A DNA stretch of 64,000 nucleotides. It comes from SIG402 sp045651955. GTDB taxonomy: Bacteria > Bacillota > Clostridia > Christensenellales > Borkfalkiaceae. Below are positions 50,793 through 60,282 of the stretch, one piece after another (position 1 is the stretch's first letter; each line of letters begins with the position of its first letter). A model generated the notes under the pieces. That model was not told the origin of the DNA. It saw only the letters and a list, made by a program, of their open reading frames with translations, and searched no databases. Location: the NCBI GenBank assembly GCA_045651955.1, contig JAZRTI010000020.1, positions 1-64,000 of the forward strand, given 5' to 3'. Position numbers and translations under genes: made by a program.

Positions 50793-52115
50793 ATGAAAAA
50801 ATTAATTGTATGTAAATTTGGCGGAACTTCCATGGCGGATTCCAAAACGGTTGCGCAATGCGCATCCATTATCAAGTCGGACAGTCGCAGAAAATTTATC
50901 GTTGTTTCTGCACCGGGGAAAAGTAATTTTGAACCCATGAAGGTTACGGATGCTTTAATTGCTTGCTATAAGGAGGCAAAGGAAACGGGCTCCTGCGCTA
51001 ACGCATTCCATCACGTTCGCGAACGCTTTGAAAGAATGGTGAAAGAATTAAATGTGGATTTGGATATTACTTCTGAATTGGATGCGGTAGAAAAGGGGAT
51101 TAACGAGCATACCGAAACTTTAGACTATGCAGCTTCGCGTGGGGAATATCTTTCCGCAAAACTGTTTGCAAAAGTGTTGGATTTGCCCTTTGTGGATGCT
51201 GCAGAGTTTGTATATTTTGATAAACACGGTAATTTTGATGCGGAATATACCAACGATAAGTGCCGTGAAGTGCTTGGGAAGTATGACGGGGCAGTAATCC
51301 CCGGTTTTTATGGCGTAAAGCGTAACGGTGAAATTACTACGTTCTCCCGTGGGGGAAGTGATATTTCCGGTTCTATTGTTGCTCGCGGTGTTTCTGCGGA
51401 TTTGTATGAAAACTGGACGGATGTAAACGGATTTTTGGTTGCAGACCCCAGAATTGTAGATGCGCCCCAAAAAATTGAAGAGCTTTCCTATAAAGAACTG
51501 CGCGAACTTTCGTATATGGGTGCTTCCGTATTACATGCGGATGCAATTTTCCCCGTAAAAAAGGCAGGGATTCCCATCAATATTCGCAACACTTTTGAAC
51601 CCGAAAATCCGGGAACCATGATTGTTCCCAACAACGAATACCACAACGGCAAAGTGGTTACCGGTATTGCCGGCAAAAAGAATTTCAGCGTTATTTTGAT
51701 TGCAAAATCTATGATGAATACGCAGCTTGGTTTTGCGCGCCGTATTCTTTCGGTTTTGGAATATCATGAAATGCCGTATGAGCACATGCCTTCGGGTATT
51801 GATACCTTGTCTGTAATTTTAGATACAACGGGCAGAACCAATGAGGAGTTGGAAGATATTGTTCGTGAAATTTCTTCTGCTGTACAACCCGATAGCATTT
51901 CTGTTATTGACAAAATTGCACTGGTTGCAACGGTAGGGCATGGAATGTTCAAAAAGGTGGGAACTGCAGCAAGGTTGTTTACGGCACTGGCAAGAAATAA
52001 CGTAAATATCCGTATGATTGATCAGGGGTCTTCCGAACTGAATATTATTATCGGCGTTTCTAACGACGATTATGAAACCTGTATTCGCGCCATTTACGAA
52101 GAATTTTTCTTGTAA
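50793..52115 (+). CDS. lysC: Aspartate kinase
   Basis: A 440-residue monofunctional enzyme making aspartyl phosphate for lysine, threonine and methionine. It starts KLIVCKFGGTSMADS and has FSRGGSDISGSIVA and WTDVNGFLVADPRIV. Two ACT regulatory domains follow (~300-440, including VATVGHGMFKKVGTAARLFTAL and IDQGSSELNIIIGV). Feedback control by lysine or threonine is likely. ATG 50,793 with AAAGGTGG upstream. A bidirectional terminator ends the unit. Confidence 0.95.
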   Translation: MKKLIVCKFGGTSMADSKTVAQCASIIKSDSRRKFIVVSAPGKSNFEPMKVTDALIACYKEAKETGSCANAFHHVRERFERMVKELNVDLDITSELDAVEKGINEHTETLDYAASRGEYLSAKLFAKVLDLPFVDAAEFVYFDKHGNFDAEYTNDKCREVLGKYDGAVIPGFYGVKRNGEITTFSRGGSDISGSIVARGVSADLYENWTDVNGFLVADPRIVDAPQKIEELSYKELRELSYMGASVLHADAIFPVKKAGIPINIRNTFEPENPGTMIVPNNEYHNGKVVTGIAGKKNFSVILIAKSMMNTQLGFARRILSVLEYHEMPYEHMPSGIDTLSVILDTTGRTNEELEDIVREISSAVQPDSISVIDKIALVATVGHGMFKKVGTAARLFTALARNNVNIRMIDQGSSELNIIIGVSNDDYETCIRAIYEEFFL

Positions 52116-52130
52116 AACCTTATAAATTAA

Positions 52131-52155
52131 AAAATCGCCCCTTTGGGGCGATTTT
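52131..52155. terminator. Bidirectional terminator between lysC and mgtE
   Basis: AAAATCGCCCC (52,131-52,141), TTT loop, GGGGCGATTTT (52,145-52,155); A- and T-tracts serve both strands. Confidence 0.92.
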
Positions 52156-52162
52156 TTATGCT

Positions 52163-53557
52163 TTAAGCAATTCCTGCAAGAAGTTGCATTGCGATAAAGC
52201 AATAGATCAGTAGGGATAGAACGTCAACAATGGTTGTAATAAAGGGGTTTGCAACAACTGCCGGGTCCAAACGGCAAACTTTTGCAAGTAGGGGAAGGAT
52301 GCATCCAACCAATTTTGCCAGAATGATTGTTGCCAACATGGTTAAACAGATAACAAAAGCAATCAGCATGCCGTTGGGTACGGCGTGTAATTTATCAATT
52401 AAAAGCAGTTTTCCAAAGCAGGCAATACTGATAGTTACGCCAAGTAGAAGGGAAACGCGTAATTCCTTCCATATAACCTTAAAAATATCCCGAAACTCTA
52501 CTTCTCCAAGCGCAATGCTGCGGATAATGGTTACCGAGGCCTGGCTGCCGGCGTTTCCGCCCGTACCCATAATCATTGGTATACAGGCTGTAAGGGTGAT
52601 GGAAACAGCAAGCGTGGCTTCGTAACTGGAGATAATCATTCCGGTAAACGTTGCGGAAATCATTAAAATTAGTAGCCATGGAACGCGATTTCTAAACAGG
52701 CTCCATACGGACGTTTTTAGGTAAGTTGCATCTGTGGGGGAGGTACCTGCTAGTTTCAGGAAGTCTTCTTCGTTTTCGTCTTGAATAACCTCAATTGCGT
52801 CATCGTAGGTGATGATGCCAACAAGGCGTTCTTCTTGGTCTAATACCGGCAATGCCATAAAGCCGTATTTTCCAAGCGTTTGTGCTGCCTCTTCTTTATC
52901 CGTTAAGGTAGTTACCGAAACGACATTTGTTTCCATCAAATCCGAAATTAAGGTGTTTTGGTCTGCTAAAAGCAGATTTTTTACCGTGCAAAGTCCCAAA
53001 AGTTTGCTGCCGCTATCTACTACGTAGCAGTTGTATACCGTTTCTTTATCCACGCCAACCTTTCGGATGCGGGCAAATGCTTCGGCAACGGTCATTGTTT
53101 CCCGAAGGCTGACGTATTCAATGGTCATCACGCTGCCGGCGCTGTCTTCGGGATATTTTAGAATTTTGTTAATCATAATCCTCATTTCGGGGGAGGATTG
53201 GCGCATAATTCTGCGAACGACGTTTGCGGGCATTTCTTCAATAATGTCTACCGTATCGTCAAGAAAGATGTTTTGCAACACTTCTTCCAGTTCTTTATCG
53301 CTAAATGCCTGGATTAAAAGTTCCTGCGCATCGCTATCCATTTCAACGAATACGTCTGCTGCCGTTTCTTTGGAAAGTAAGCGGAATGCGATTAAAAAAT
53401 CTTCCTTATTTACGTCGTGTTGAATTTCAAGTAGTAATTCTGCGATGTCGGGCGGTAGCATTTCGCCCAACATTTGTTTTAGTGTTTGATATTTTTTTTC
53501 AACGATAAGTTTGGTAACTTCTTCTACCAAATTTACGTTTTCTTCCATATTTTCCAT
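52163..53557 (-). CDS. mgtE: Magnesium transporter MgtE
   Basis: A 464-residue protein. An N-terminal helical MgtE-N domain (~1-140) is followed by tandem CBS domains (~150-270: SAGSVMTIEYVSL, LMETNVVSVTT). Five membrane helices (~295-460) include MGTGGNAGSQASVTIIRSIALGE, which lines the Mg2+ pore. The cytosolic domains close the channel when Mg2+ is high. GGAGG precedes the start. Expression is set by the upstream M-box riboswitch and possibly by a leader peptide and second hairpin. Confidence 0.96.
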   Translation of the reverse strand: MENMEENVNLVEEVTKLIVEKKYQTLKQMLGEMLPPDIAELLLEIQHDVNKEDFLIAFRLLSKETAADVFVEMDSDAQELLIQAFSDKELEEVLQNIFLDDTVDIIEEMPANVVRRIMRQSSPEMRIMINKILKYPEDSAGSVMTIEYVSLRETMTVAEAFARIRKVGVDKETVYNCYVVDSGSKLLGLCTVKNLLLADQNTLISDLMETNVVSVTTLTDKEEAAQTLGKYGFMALPVLDQEERLVGIITYDDAIEVIQDENEEDFLKLAGTSPTDATYLKTSVWSLFRNRVPWLLILMISATFTGMIISSYEATLAVSITLTACIPMIMGTGGNAGSQASVTIIRSIALGEVEFRDIFKVIWKELRVSLLLGVTISIACFGKLLLIDKLHAVPNGMLIAFVICLTMLATIILAKLVGCILPLLAKVCRLDPAVVANPFITTIVDVLSLLIYCFIAMQLLAGIA

Positions 53558-53598
53558 GTTTTACGCCTCCTTTTCTTATTTTAGAAGGCTCAGGGACC

Positions 53599-53657
53599 AA
53601 AAAATTACCGAGAAACGCATAAAACGACAAGGCTTAAACGTTTCCCGATGCTTCGGT
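53599..53657 (-). terminator. Second terminator-like hairpin in the mgtE leader
   Basis: On the minus strand GAAACG pairs with CGTTTC (53,612-53,617 and 53,639-53,644), and an outer ACCGA/TCGGT pair encloses a small bulge. TTTTTT follows at 53,604-53,599. The stop of the small leader frame lies at its foot, as in attenuators. Confidence 0.45.
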
Positions 53658-53700
53658 GTGGTGAGCCGGTATTATGACAATTAGGACTGCCGTCTTCCAT
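53605..53700 (-). CDS. Putative 31-aa leader peptide of mgtE
   Basis: ATG 53,700-53,698 follows AAAGGAG (53,711-53,717); TAA is at 53,607-53,605. The peptide starts MEDGSPNCHNTGSPHRSIGK, acidic first, with two prolines, then a basic and hydrophobic end. It lies between the M-box terminator and mgtE and ends in the stem of a second terminator-like hairpin. No homology was recognised. It may be non-coding sequence that happens to be open. Confidence 0.4.
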   Translation of the reverse strand: MEDGSPNCHNTGSPHRSIGKRLSLVVLCVSR

Positions 53701-53724
53701 AAGAAACGTTCTCCTTTCGTTTAT

Positions 53725-53759
53725 TTATAAAGAAAACCCTGCCAAATGCTTGGTAGGGT
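53725..53759 (-). terminator. Expression-platform terminator of the M-box
   Basis: On the minus strand ACCCTACCAA-GCAT-TTGGCAGGGT (53,759-53,736, one A-C mismatch) is followed by TTTCTTTAT. It would form when Mg2+ is bound. Confidence 0.8.
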
Positions 53760-53769
53760 AAAATACACA

Positions 53770-53930
53770 CGTATAACACCATCCAAGCTTTAGCTTCGCC
53801 GGGCGGTGCAGTTGCGTTAAACCGGGCCTTGAATCGACCGAGTCTGTTAACCGCAATAACCGTGTCTCCACAATTATTCGGCAGCAACCCATATCCCTGC
53901 GGTAGCCTTACCTACTGGAATTATTTTCTC
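53770..53930 (-). promoter_or_regulatory. M-box (ykoK) magnesium riboswitch
   Basis: The minus-strand leader contains the conserved M-box blocks in order: GTAGGTAAGGCTACC, AGGGATATGG, TTGCTGCCGA, TGGAGACACGG and GAAGCTAAAGCTTGGATGG. It lies between a consensus promoter and a terminator hairpin upstream of mgtE, the classical target. Mg2+ binding favours termination. Confidence 0.88.
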
Positions 53931-53940
53931 TATGTTACAT

Positions 53941-53969
53941 ATTATAGTATCTTTTTTGCGGTTTGTCAA
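53941..53969 (-). promoter_or_regulatory. Consensus promoter of the mgtE transcript
   Basis: Minus strand TTGACA (53,969-53,964), 17-bp spacer, TATAAT (53,946-53,941): a perfect match. Confidence 0.92.
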
Positions 53970-54013
53970 CGATATTAAAAAACTTTTATAAGAATATGCG
54001 GATTTCCTTATTT

Positions 54014-56236
54014 CTAAAACTGATAAGGTATGGTGATGGGTTGGGAATAGAGAATGTTGGCGTCTGGTTCGTGTATGCGGCTTAGTTCGCTTTCTCTAAT
54101 TAGTAGGTAGCGATACGTTTTTCCCGGAAGAAATCCGTGATCTGTGATTGTTTGGTTGGTGCCTTGTGTTAAATTGCACAGATGTTCGGGTGGAAGTGGG
54201 GTATTGTTGTCTATTTCTTGTCGCATCAAGTAAAAATTCCCATATTCTTTTACGCATAGTACTATGCAAACACTATCAAAACTGTGGTTTAAGGATAAAA
54301 ATTCACTATTTAAGGGGGTGTTTACACATTTTTTCACGGTGGGAATGCGTTTTTTCTTAAAATAGGAATATAGTTTTTCCGTTTCCTTATCTGCTTCATG
54401 GGAAAGGATTTCCCTTTGTTCGTTTTCGTAAGTGGATTTGTGCAACGCAACGCGTTCAATGCCCGAAGGCTTTTCCTGCATGGAGCCAACGGCTGTGTGC
54501 TTGGCTAATTCTTGCCAAATTTCCATGGAAAGGGTGGCGGGTAGGGCACCTCCCGTTACCGTGTTGGACATTTCTTTATTTTTCGCCCCAAACCAAACAC
54601 CTAAAACGTATTTTTGTGTATAAGAAAGGGTATATGCATCCGTATTTCCCGTTGTAGACCCCACTGTGCCCGTTTTTGCCGCAACAGGAAAGGAAAGATG
54701 GGATAATTTTTTTGCCGTACCCGTTTTTACGCAATCAGACAACATATCCGTTAACAAAAACGCAGTTTCTTCGCTGAAAACGCGTTTTTTGCTTTTTTCT
54801 TTTTTATAAATTGGTTTTCCATCTGCCAAAATTTGTGAAATAAAGGCAGTTTTTTCAAATTCTCCCGCTGACGCGATTGCACCGTACGCATTTGCAATCG
54901 TTTTCAGCGTAACCCCTTTTTGTGTTGCCCCAAGGGCAAGCGGTAGCGAATTATCTTGATCGGTGATTGAAAAATTTAGTTTTCTTAGGGTGTTTTCAGC
55001 CTTTTCTACACCAATGCCATCCAAAATTTTAACCGCAGGTACATTTAAGCTGTGCGAAAGTGCATATTTTGCGCTGACGTAACCGTGGTAAGTGTTTCCA
55101 TAATTTTTGGGCTGATATCCCGAATAGGAAACCGGCTCGTCTAAAATTAGCGTAGATTCATCCATAAAATCACATTCTATTGCAGGTCCATAAACGGCAA
55201 ATGGCTTTATTGTGGAACCGCACTGCCTTTTTGCCTGCCCCGTATTTGAGCGGAACGCGGAAACAAGTCCGCTTTCATTGTTCAGGTTTATGGCAGAAAA
55301 GACTGTGTTTTCGGGATGTGCAAAGTCTAATTCTTCTAATATTTTTTGATTTTCCAACTCTAAACCCGTATAAATACGTATTTCTTTTCCGTAGGAAAAA
55401 ACCGGAAAGGGAAGAATCTCTGACACTTCATTGATTACTTCTTTTAGATAATCTTTTGCAAAATCGTCCTCCTCGGCACAAACACTGATGGGCTTTTGGA
55501 TAGCGTTTTGAAAGGTTTTTTCATCAATATACCCCTGCAAGTACATTTCTTTCAGCACAATGTCTCTTCTATTTTTACATTTTTCCGCATTGGTGATAGG
55601 GGAATAATGGGCAGGGGCTTTAATAATTGCCGCAAGTGTAGCACACTGTTCTACGGTTAAATCGTTTACGTCCTTATTAAAATACCGTAAACTTGCAGCC
55701 CCCACTCCGTAGCAATTTTCCCCAAAATAAATTTGGTTTAGATACATGGTAATAATTTCCTCTTTTGTATACTTTTTTTCAAGTGCAAGGGAAAGTTTCA
55801 TTTCCGAAAGCTTGCGTTTTATGGTTTTCTGACTGTTCAAGTGTGTGTTTTTTATTAGTTGTTGCGTAATTGTAGACGCGCCTTCTCGGTAACTGCCGCT
55901 TTTTATATTATTGATTGCTGCGCCAACAATCCGCTTCCCGTCCAATCCGTTATGCTTGTAAAACCGTTTATCCTCAATTGCTATAAAAGCATTTTTCAAA
56001 TTTTTAGGTATCTCTTCTTTTTTTAGGGGAAGGGAGCCGTTTAAGTAGCCACTGTTTACTTCTGCGCCCGAGGCATCACAAAAAATTATTTTTTGTGTGG
56101 ACGTTTGCAGTTTTTCAACGCTTAAATGCGCATCTTTTGTTAAAACAAGGCAATAAACGCCAAATCCCAAACAAAAAATTAAGCAAATAAGCAAGGAAAA
56201 TATAGCCACTTTTGTTACAATTTTTACAAATTTCAT
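54014..56236 (-). CDS. Class A penicillin-binding protein
   Basis: A 740-residue bifunctional peptidoglycan polymerase. An N-terminal membrane anchor (~8-33) precedes the GT51 glycosyltransferase with AIEDKRFYKHNGLD and EGASTITQQLIKN. The transpeptidase domain has CGSTIKPF (SxxK Ser), SHSLNVPA (SxN) and AAKTGTVG (KTG). A ~130-residue C-terminal part after the KTG domain is Cys-containing and of unknown role. Ribosome site is weak. It is divergent from miaB. PbpF/PBP1a-like; which physiological role cannot be said. Confidence 0.93.
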   Translation of the reverse strand: MKFVKIVTKVAIFSLLICLIFCLGFGVYCLVLTKDAHLSVEKLQTSTQKIIFCDASGAEVNSGYLNGSLPLKKEEIPKNLKNAFIAIEDKRFYKHNGLDGKRIVGAAINNIKSGSYREGASTITQQLIKNTHLNSQKTIKRKLSEMKLSLALEKKYTKEEIITMYLNQIYFGENCYGVGAASLRYFNKDVNDLTVEQCATLAAIIKAPAHYSPITNAEKCKNRRDIVLKEMYLQGYIDEKTFQNAIQKPISVCAEEDDFAKDYLKEVINEVSEILPFPVFSYGKEIRIYTGLELENQKILEELDFAHPENTVFSAINLNNESGLVSAFRSNTGQAKRQCGSTIKPFAVYGPAIECDFMDESTLILDEPVSYSGYQPKNYGNTYHGYVSAKYALSHSLNVPAVKILDGIGVEKAENTLRKLNFSITDQDNSLPLALGATQKGVTLKTIANAYGAIASAGEFEKTAFISQILADGKPIYKKEKSKKRVFSEETAFLLTDMLSDCVKTGTAKKLSHLSFPVAAKTGTVGSTTGNTDAYTLSYTQKYVLGVWFGAKNKEMSNTVTGGALPATLSMEIWQELAKHTAVGSMQEKPSGIERVALHKSTYENEQREILSHEADKETEKLYSYFKKKRIPTVKKCVNTPLNSEFLSLNHSFDSVCIVLCVKEYGNFYLMRQEIDNNTPLPPEHLCNLTQGTNQTITDHGFLPGKTYRYLLIRESELSRIHEPDANILYSQPITIPYQF

Positions 56237-56284
56237 ATTTTTTACCGTTTAGCATTAGTATTTATAAAAAATTCGGCATTATAC

Positions 56285-56313
56285 TTGCAAAAAATGCTGA
56301 AAAAAGGTATAAT
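56285..56313 (+). promoter_or_regulatory. Promoter of the miaB-mutS-mutL-miaA unit
   Basis: TTGCAA (56,285-56,290), 17-bp spacer, TATAAT (56,308-56,313). GGGGAAG (56,331-56,337) is the miaB ribosome site. Confidence 0.82.
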
Positions 56314-56343
56314 ATAGTTGTATTTTTAATGGGGAAGTATACA

Positions 56344-57699
56344 ATGTTTACACAAAAAACCTATCACGTAATTACATACGGCTGCCAAATGAATATACAC
56401 GAATCCGAAAAGCTTGCAGGCGTTGCGGAAAAACTTGGCTTTATCCACACCGAAAACCCTGAAAAGGCGGATTTGGTTATTTTTAACACCTGCTGTATTC
56501 GTGAAAATGCAGAACACCGCGCAGCGGGGAATATCGGTGCCCTAAAACAAATAAAACGTCAAAACAAAAATATGATTATTGCCGTGTGCGGATGCTTAAC
56601 GCAGCAATCCGGCATGGCGGAAAATTTTGCAAAAAAATTCCCCTTTGTGGATATCTTCTTCGGCACGCATAACGTAGAAGAGTTTGAAACGTTACTCCGT
56701 AACCGTTTACAAAGAAAAAAACGGCAAATTTCACTGTGGGAAAAAGAAGGCCCGGTAAATGAAACTTTGCCTAAAAAACGAACAAGTTATCCCAACGCCT
56801 GGGTCAACGTTATGTATGGCTGTAATAATTTTTGCACGTACTGCATAGTTCCTTACGTTAGGGGAAGGGAGCGTAGCCGCAAAATAGAAGACGTGGTTAG
56901 TGAAGTAAAATCCCTGGTTTTAGATGGGTATAGAGAAATTACTTTACTTGGGCAAAACGTAAATTCCTACGGAAAAGACCTAAACGATGGCAGCAATTTT
57001 GCAAAATTGATACGGGAATTAGGGAAAATTGAAGGGAATTACTGGTTGCGATTTATGACCAGTCATCCCAAAGATTTATCCGAAGATTTGGTACTTGCCA
57101 TGAAGGAAAATCCACATGTTTGCCATTCTTTACATCTTCCCGTGCAGGCCGGGTCGGACAAGGTTTTGAAAGAAATGAACCGCAAATACACCGCAAATGC
57201 GTATCTTGATAAGGTTCAAATGCTTAAAAAGTATATTCCTGATTGCACCCTTACCTCCGATTTAATGGTGGGATTTCCCGGGGAAACGGAAGATGATTTT
57301 ATATCTACCATGGATTTGGTTAAAACCGTGCGCTACTTAAACGCGTTTACCTTTGTTTACAGCAGAAGGAAGGGAACGGTTGCCGATAAGATGGAAAATC
57401 AAATTCCCGAGGATGTGAAAAAGGACCGAATTATGCGGTTAATTGCTTTACAAAATGAAATCACACGGGAAATCAGTGCCGGTTATGAAAATCAGGAAAC
57501 CGTAATTCTGTGTGAAGATTTTGATGATAAAAAAGGACTTTTTTTGGGCAGAAATCAGTACGGGCTTATGGTTTATTTCCCTTGGGAAAGTAAGGATTCG
57601 CCCGTTGGAAAGTTTTTGAAAGTTACTATTACGAAAGTAGGGGGGATTTCCCTTTACGGAGAGGTTTTGGAGGAAACAGTATGGGCCTTTCGCCAATGA
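56344..57699 (+). CDS. miaB: tRNA-2-methylthio-N6-dimethylallyladenosine synthase
   Basis: A 451-residue radical-SAM methylthiotransferase. The N-terminal UPF0004 domain holds Cys ligands in TYGCQMN, NTCCIREN and CGCLTQQ. The radical-SAM CNNFCTYCIVPYVRGRE (CxxxCxxC) and a C-terminal TRAM domain follow. It adds the methylthio group to i6A37 made by MiaA, whose gene is in the same run. ATG 56,344 is favoured by GGGGAAG; an ATG five codons upstream is possible. Overlaps mutS by 19 bases. Confidence 0.96.
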   Translation: MFTQKTYHVITYGCQMNIHESEKLAGVAEKLGFIHTENPEKADLVIFNTCCIRENAEHRAAGNIGALKQIKRQNKNMIIAVCGCLTQQSGMAENFAKKFPFVDIFFGTHNVEEFETLLRNRLQRKKRQISLWEKEGPVNETLPKKRTSYPNAWVNVMYGCNNFCTYCIVPYVRGRERSRKIEDVVSEVKSLVLDGYREITLLGQNVNSYGKDLNDGSNFAKLIRELGKIEGNYWLRFMTSHPKDLSEDLVLAMKENPHVCHSLHLPVQAGSDKVLKEMNRKYTANAYLDKVQMLKKYIPDCTLTSDLMVGFPGETEDDFISTMDLVKTVRYLNAFTFVYSRRKGTVADKMENQIPEDVKKDRIMRLIALQNEITREISAGYENQETVILCEDFDDKKGLFLGRNQYGLMVYFPWESKDSPVGKFLKVTITKVGGISLYGEVLEETVWAFRQ

Positions 57700-60278
57700 T
57701 GCTGCACTATAAATCGGTAAAGGAAGAATACCCCGATTGTATTATTTTTTACCGTTTAGGTGATTTTTACGAAATGTTTTTTGAAGATGCTATAACTGCA
57801 TCAGCAATTTTGGATTTAACCCTGACCGGGCGTGATTGCGGTTTGGAGGAGCGCGCCCCTATGTGCGGCGTTCCTTATCACGCTGCAGAAGGGTATATCG
57901 CAAAACTGGTACAGGCCGGCCAAAAAGTTGCCATTTGTGAACAGCTTAGCGACCCTGCGGCAAAAAAAGGTATGGTGGAACGTGGCGTAATCCGCGTAGT
58001 TTCCGCAGGTACTATGACGGATGACACCCAATTAAACGAAAAAGAAAACAATTTTATTTGTATGGTGTTTGGGGATGAAAAGGGTGTAGGGATTTCCTGG
58101 GCGGATATTACTACGGGAGAATTTTACGCTGCCGAATATCGTGGGGAAGATCGTATATTTGATTTTATTGATCGCCTAACAAGATTAAATCCTGCTGAAA
58201 TTTTTGCCAACAGCACCGTTTGTACGGTTACAAAAGACCTTCCTGCCGTAAAACACCACTTATTGCCCACTTTTCAAACCTACCGCGACGCCCAGTTTGT
58301 ATACACAAAAGCAGAATCACGCCTAAAAAAGCAGTTCGATGTTCTTTCCTTATTCGGTATGATTCCCGAAGGAAAAACTTACGCTGTTTCTGCGGCAGGT
58401 GCATTGCTTGCTTTACTGGAAGAAACGCAAAAACGTGAACTGAAAAATATTCGTGAAATTTACTTTGAGGATAAAGGGGATGGCTTAATTTTAGATTATA
58501 ACGCCATTCGTAATTTGGAACTTTTGCAAACCATGCGGGACGGCAAGCGCTACGGTTCTGTTTTATGGTTGTTGGATAGAACAAAAACAGGTATGGGCGC
58601 AAGAAAACTTGCCGCATGGATTTCCAAGCCGTTAAACGAAATTGCTGAAATTGAACTTCGTCAAAGCGGGGTGGAGGAATTAACCCGTTCAACCTTAATG
58701 CGCCAGGGAATGGCAGAACTTTTATCTTCGGTAAAAGATCTTTCCCGTTTGGCAGGAAGGGTGTCAAACAATAACATTTCACCCAGGGATGCGCTTGCAC
58801 TTGGAAATTCTTTATCTGTTTTGCCCAGTCTAAAATTTCAACTGGCAACCATGCAAAGCCCGGCAATGGCGCAGATTTCGGCAAATTTATGCGATTTGGG
58901 GGAAATTGAACAACTTTTACGTGCAGCAATCACACCCTTAAATACTCCCATTTTGGTTTCGGGCGGCGGATTTATTGCCAAAGGCTTTTCTTCGGAACTG
59001 GATGAATTGCGGAATGTTTCGGAAAACGGAAAAACTCTTTTAGATGATTTGGAACGTAGTGAACGCGAAAAAACCGGAATTAAGAACCTAAAAGTGGCAT
59101 ACAACCGTGTGTTTGGGTACTACGTAGAAGTAACAAATTCCTATAAGGATTTAGTTCCTTATTATTATCAGCGCAAACAAACCACGGTAAACGCGGGACG
59201 TTATATTACCGAAGAATTGAAAATTTTAGAAGAGAAAATTTTAACGGCACAAGAGAAATCAATTGCGTTAGAAATTTCGATTTTTGAAGAAATTAAGAAA
59301 AAATTATTAGAAAAACTGCCCGAAATCAATCGTGTTTCGGATGCAATTGCCACACTGGACTGCTTGCTTTCTTTGGCAACCGTTGCAAAGGAAAACCGAT
59401 ACGTAAAACCCAAGATTTTACCGCAAGGCGGAGAACTTTCGGTAATTGCCGGGCGGCATCCCGTTGTAGAAGCCGTATCTAAAGAGCCGTTTGTGGCAAA
59501 CGACACGTATTTGAATGCGGATACCGATCGTACGATGATTATTACCGGTCCGAACATGGCGGGGAAAAGTACATATATGCGCCAAGTTGCGCTGATTGCA
59601 ATTCTTGCACATATGGGCAGTTTTGTACCTGCAAAGGAAGCGCAAATTCCCATCATGGATAAAATATACACACGTGTAGGTGCCAGTGATAATTTAATTT
59701 TAGACCAAAGTACTTTCATGGTGGAAATGAGTGAGGTCGCCGCAATTTTACGTGGAAGCACGGAAAACAGTTTACTGATTTTAGATGAGGTTGGTAGGGG
59801 AACAAGTACTTATGACGGCCTTAGTATTGCATGGGCGGTTGTTGAACATATCACTAAATTTATACGTGCAAAAACCCTGTTTGCAACGCATTATCACGAA
59901 TTAACCGAAATTGAAGGTGCGCTTGATGGGGTTAAAAATTACAAAATCACCGTTAAGGAAATGAATCAAACCGTGGTATTTTTGCGAAAAATTGCCCGTG
60001 GCGGTGCCAATAAAAGCTTTGGTGTGGAAGTTGCCGCACTTGCGGGTGTTCCCGAAGAGGTTACAAAGCGCGCCAAGGGAATATTAAAAAGTTTAGAAAA
60101 AAAGAAGTTGGGCGGGGTAGAATCTACTGCCGAAACGACTTTAACCGAGGAAGACGCCATTTGCGGGGTGCAGGCGGAAGTTTTGGATTCCTTAATGGAT
60201 ACGGATCCATCCCTATTAACCCCCTTACAGGCACTAACCTTGTTGGATTCTTTGATTCATAAATTGAAATCGGAGTGA
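57681..60278 (+). CDS. mutS: DNA mismatch repair protein MutS
   Basis: An 865-residue MutS1. Mismatch-binding FYEMFFEDA near residue 30, connector, lever and clamp domains follow. The ATPase has Walker A TGPNMAGKST (622-631), VDEVGRGTS-like LDEVGRGTSTYDG and ATHYHEL. Recognises mispairs and recruits MutL, encoded 4 bases downstream. Confidence 0.97.
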   Translation: MGLSPMMLHYKSVKEEYPDCIIFYRLGDFYEMFFEDAITASAILDLTLTGRDCGLEERAPMCGVPYHAAEGYIAKLVQAGQKVAICEQLSDPAAKKGMVERGVIRVVSAGTMTDDTQLNEKENNFICMVFGDEKGVGISWADITTGEFYAAEYRGEDRIFDFIDRLTRLNPAEIFANSTVCTVTKDLPAVKHHLLPTFQTYRDAQFVYTKAESRLKKQFDVLSLFGMIPEGKTYAVSAAGALLALLEETQKRELKNIREIYFEDKGDGLILDYNAIRNLELLQTMRDGKRYGSVLWLLDRTKTGMGARKLAAWISKPLNEIAEIELRQSGVEELTRSTLMRQGMAELLSSVKDLSRLAGRVSNNNISPRDALALGNSLSVLPSLKFQLATMQSPAMAQISANLCDLGEIEQLLRAAITPLNTPILVSGGGFIAKGFSSELDELRNVSENGKTLLDDLERSEREKTGIKNLKVAYNRVFGYYVEVTNSYKDLVPYYYQRKQTTVNAGRYITEELKILEEKILTAQEKSIALEISIFEEIKKKLLEKLPEINRVSDAIATLDCLLSLATVAKENRYVKPKILPQGGELSVIAGRHPVVEAVSKEPFVANDTYLNADTDRTMIITGPNMAGKSTYMRQVALIAILAHMGSFVPAKEAQIPIMDKIYTRVGASDNLILDQSTFMVEMSEVAAILRGSTENSLLILDEVGRGTSTYDGLSIAWAVVEHITKFIRAKTLFATHYHELTEIEGALDGVKNYKITVKEMNQTVVFLRKIARGGANKSFGVEVAALAGVPEEVTKRAKGILKSLEKKKLGGVESTAETTLTEEDAICGVQAEVLDSLMDTDPSLLTPLQALTLLDSLIHKLKSE

Positions 60279-60282
60279 TAGA

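Noticed and set aside
53681..53887. 68-codon minus-strand frame across the M-box
   Set aside because: It covers the riboswitch and its terminator, whose conserved blocks explain the sequence better, and has no ribosome site.
58228..58929. 233-codon antisense frame within mutS
   Set aside because: Pro/Arg/Leu-rich shadow frame opposite a fully conserved mutS region.
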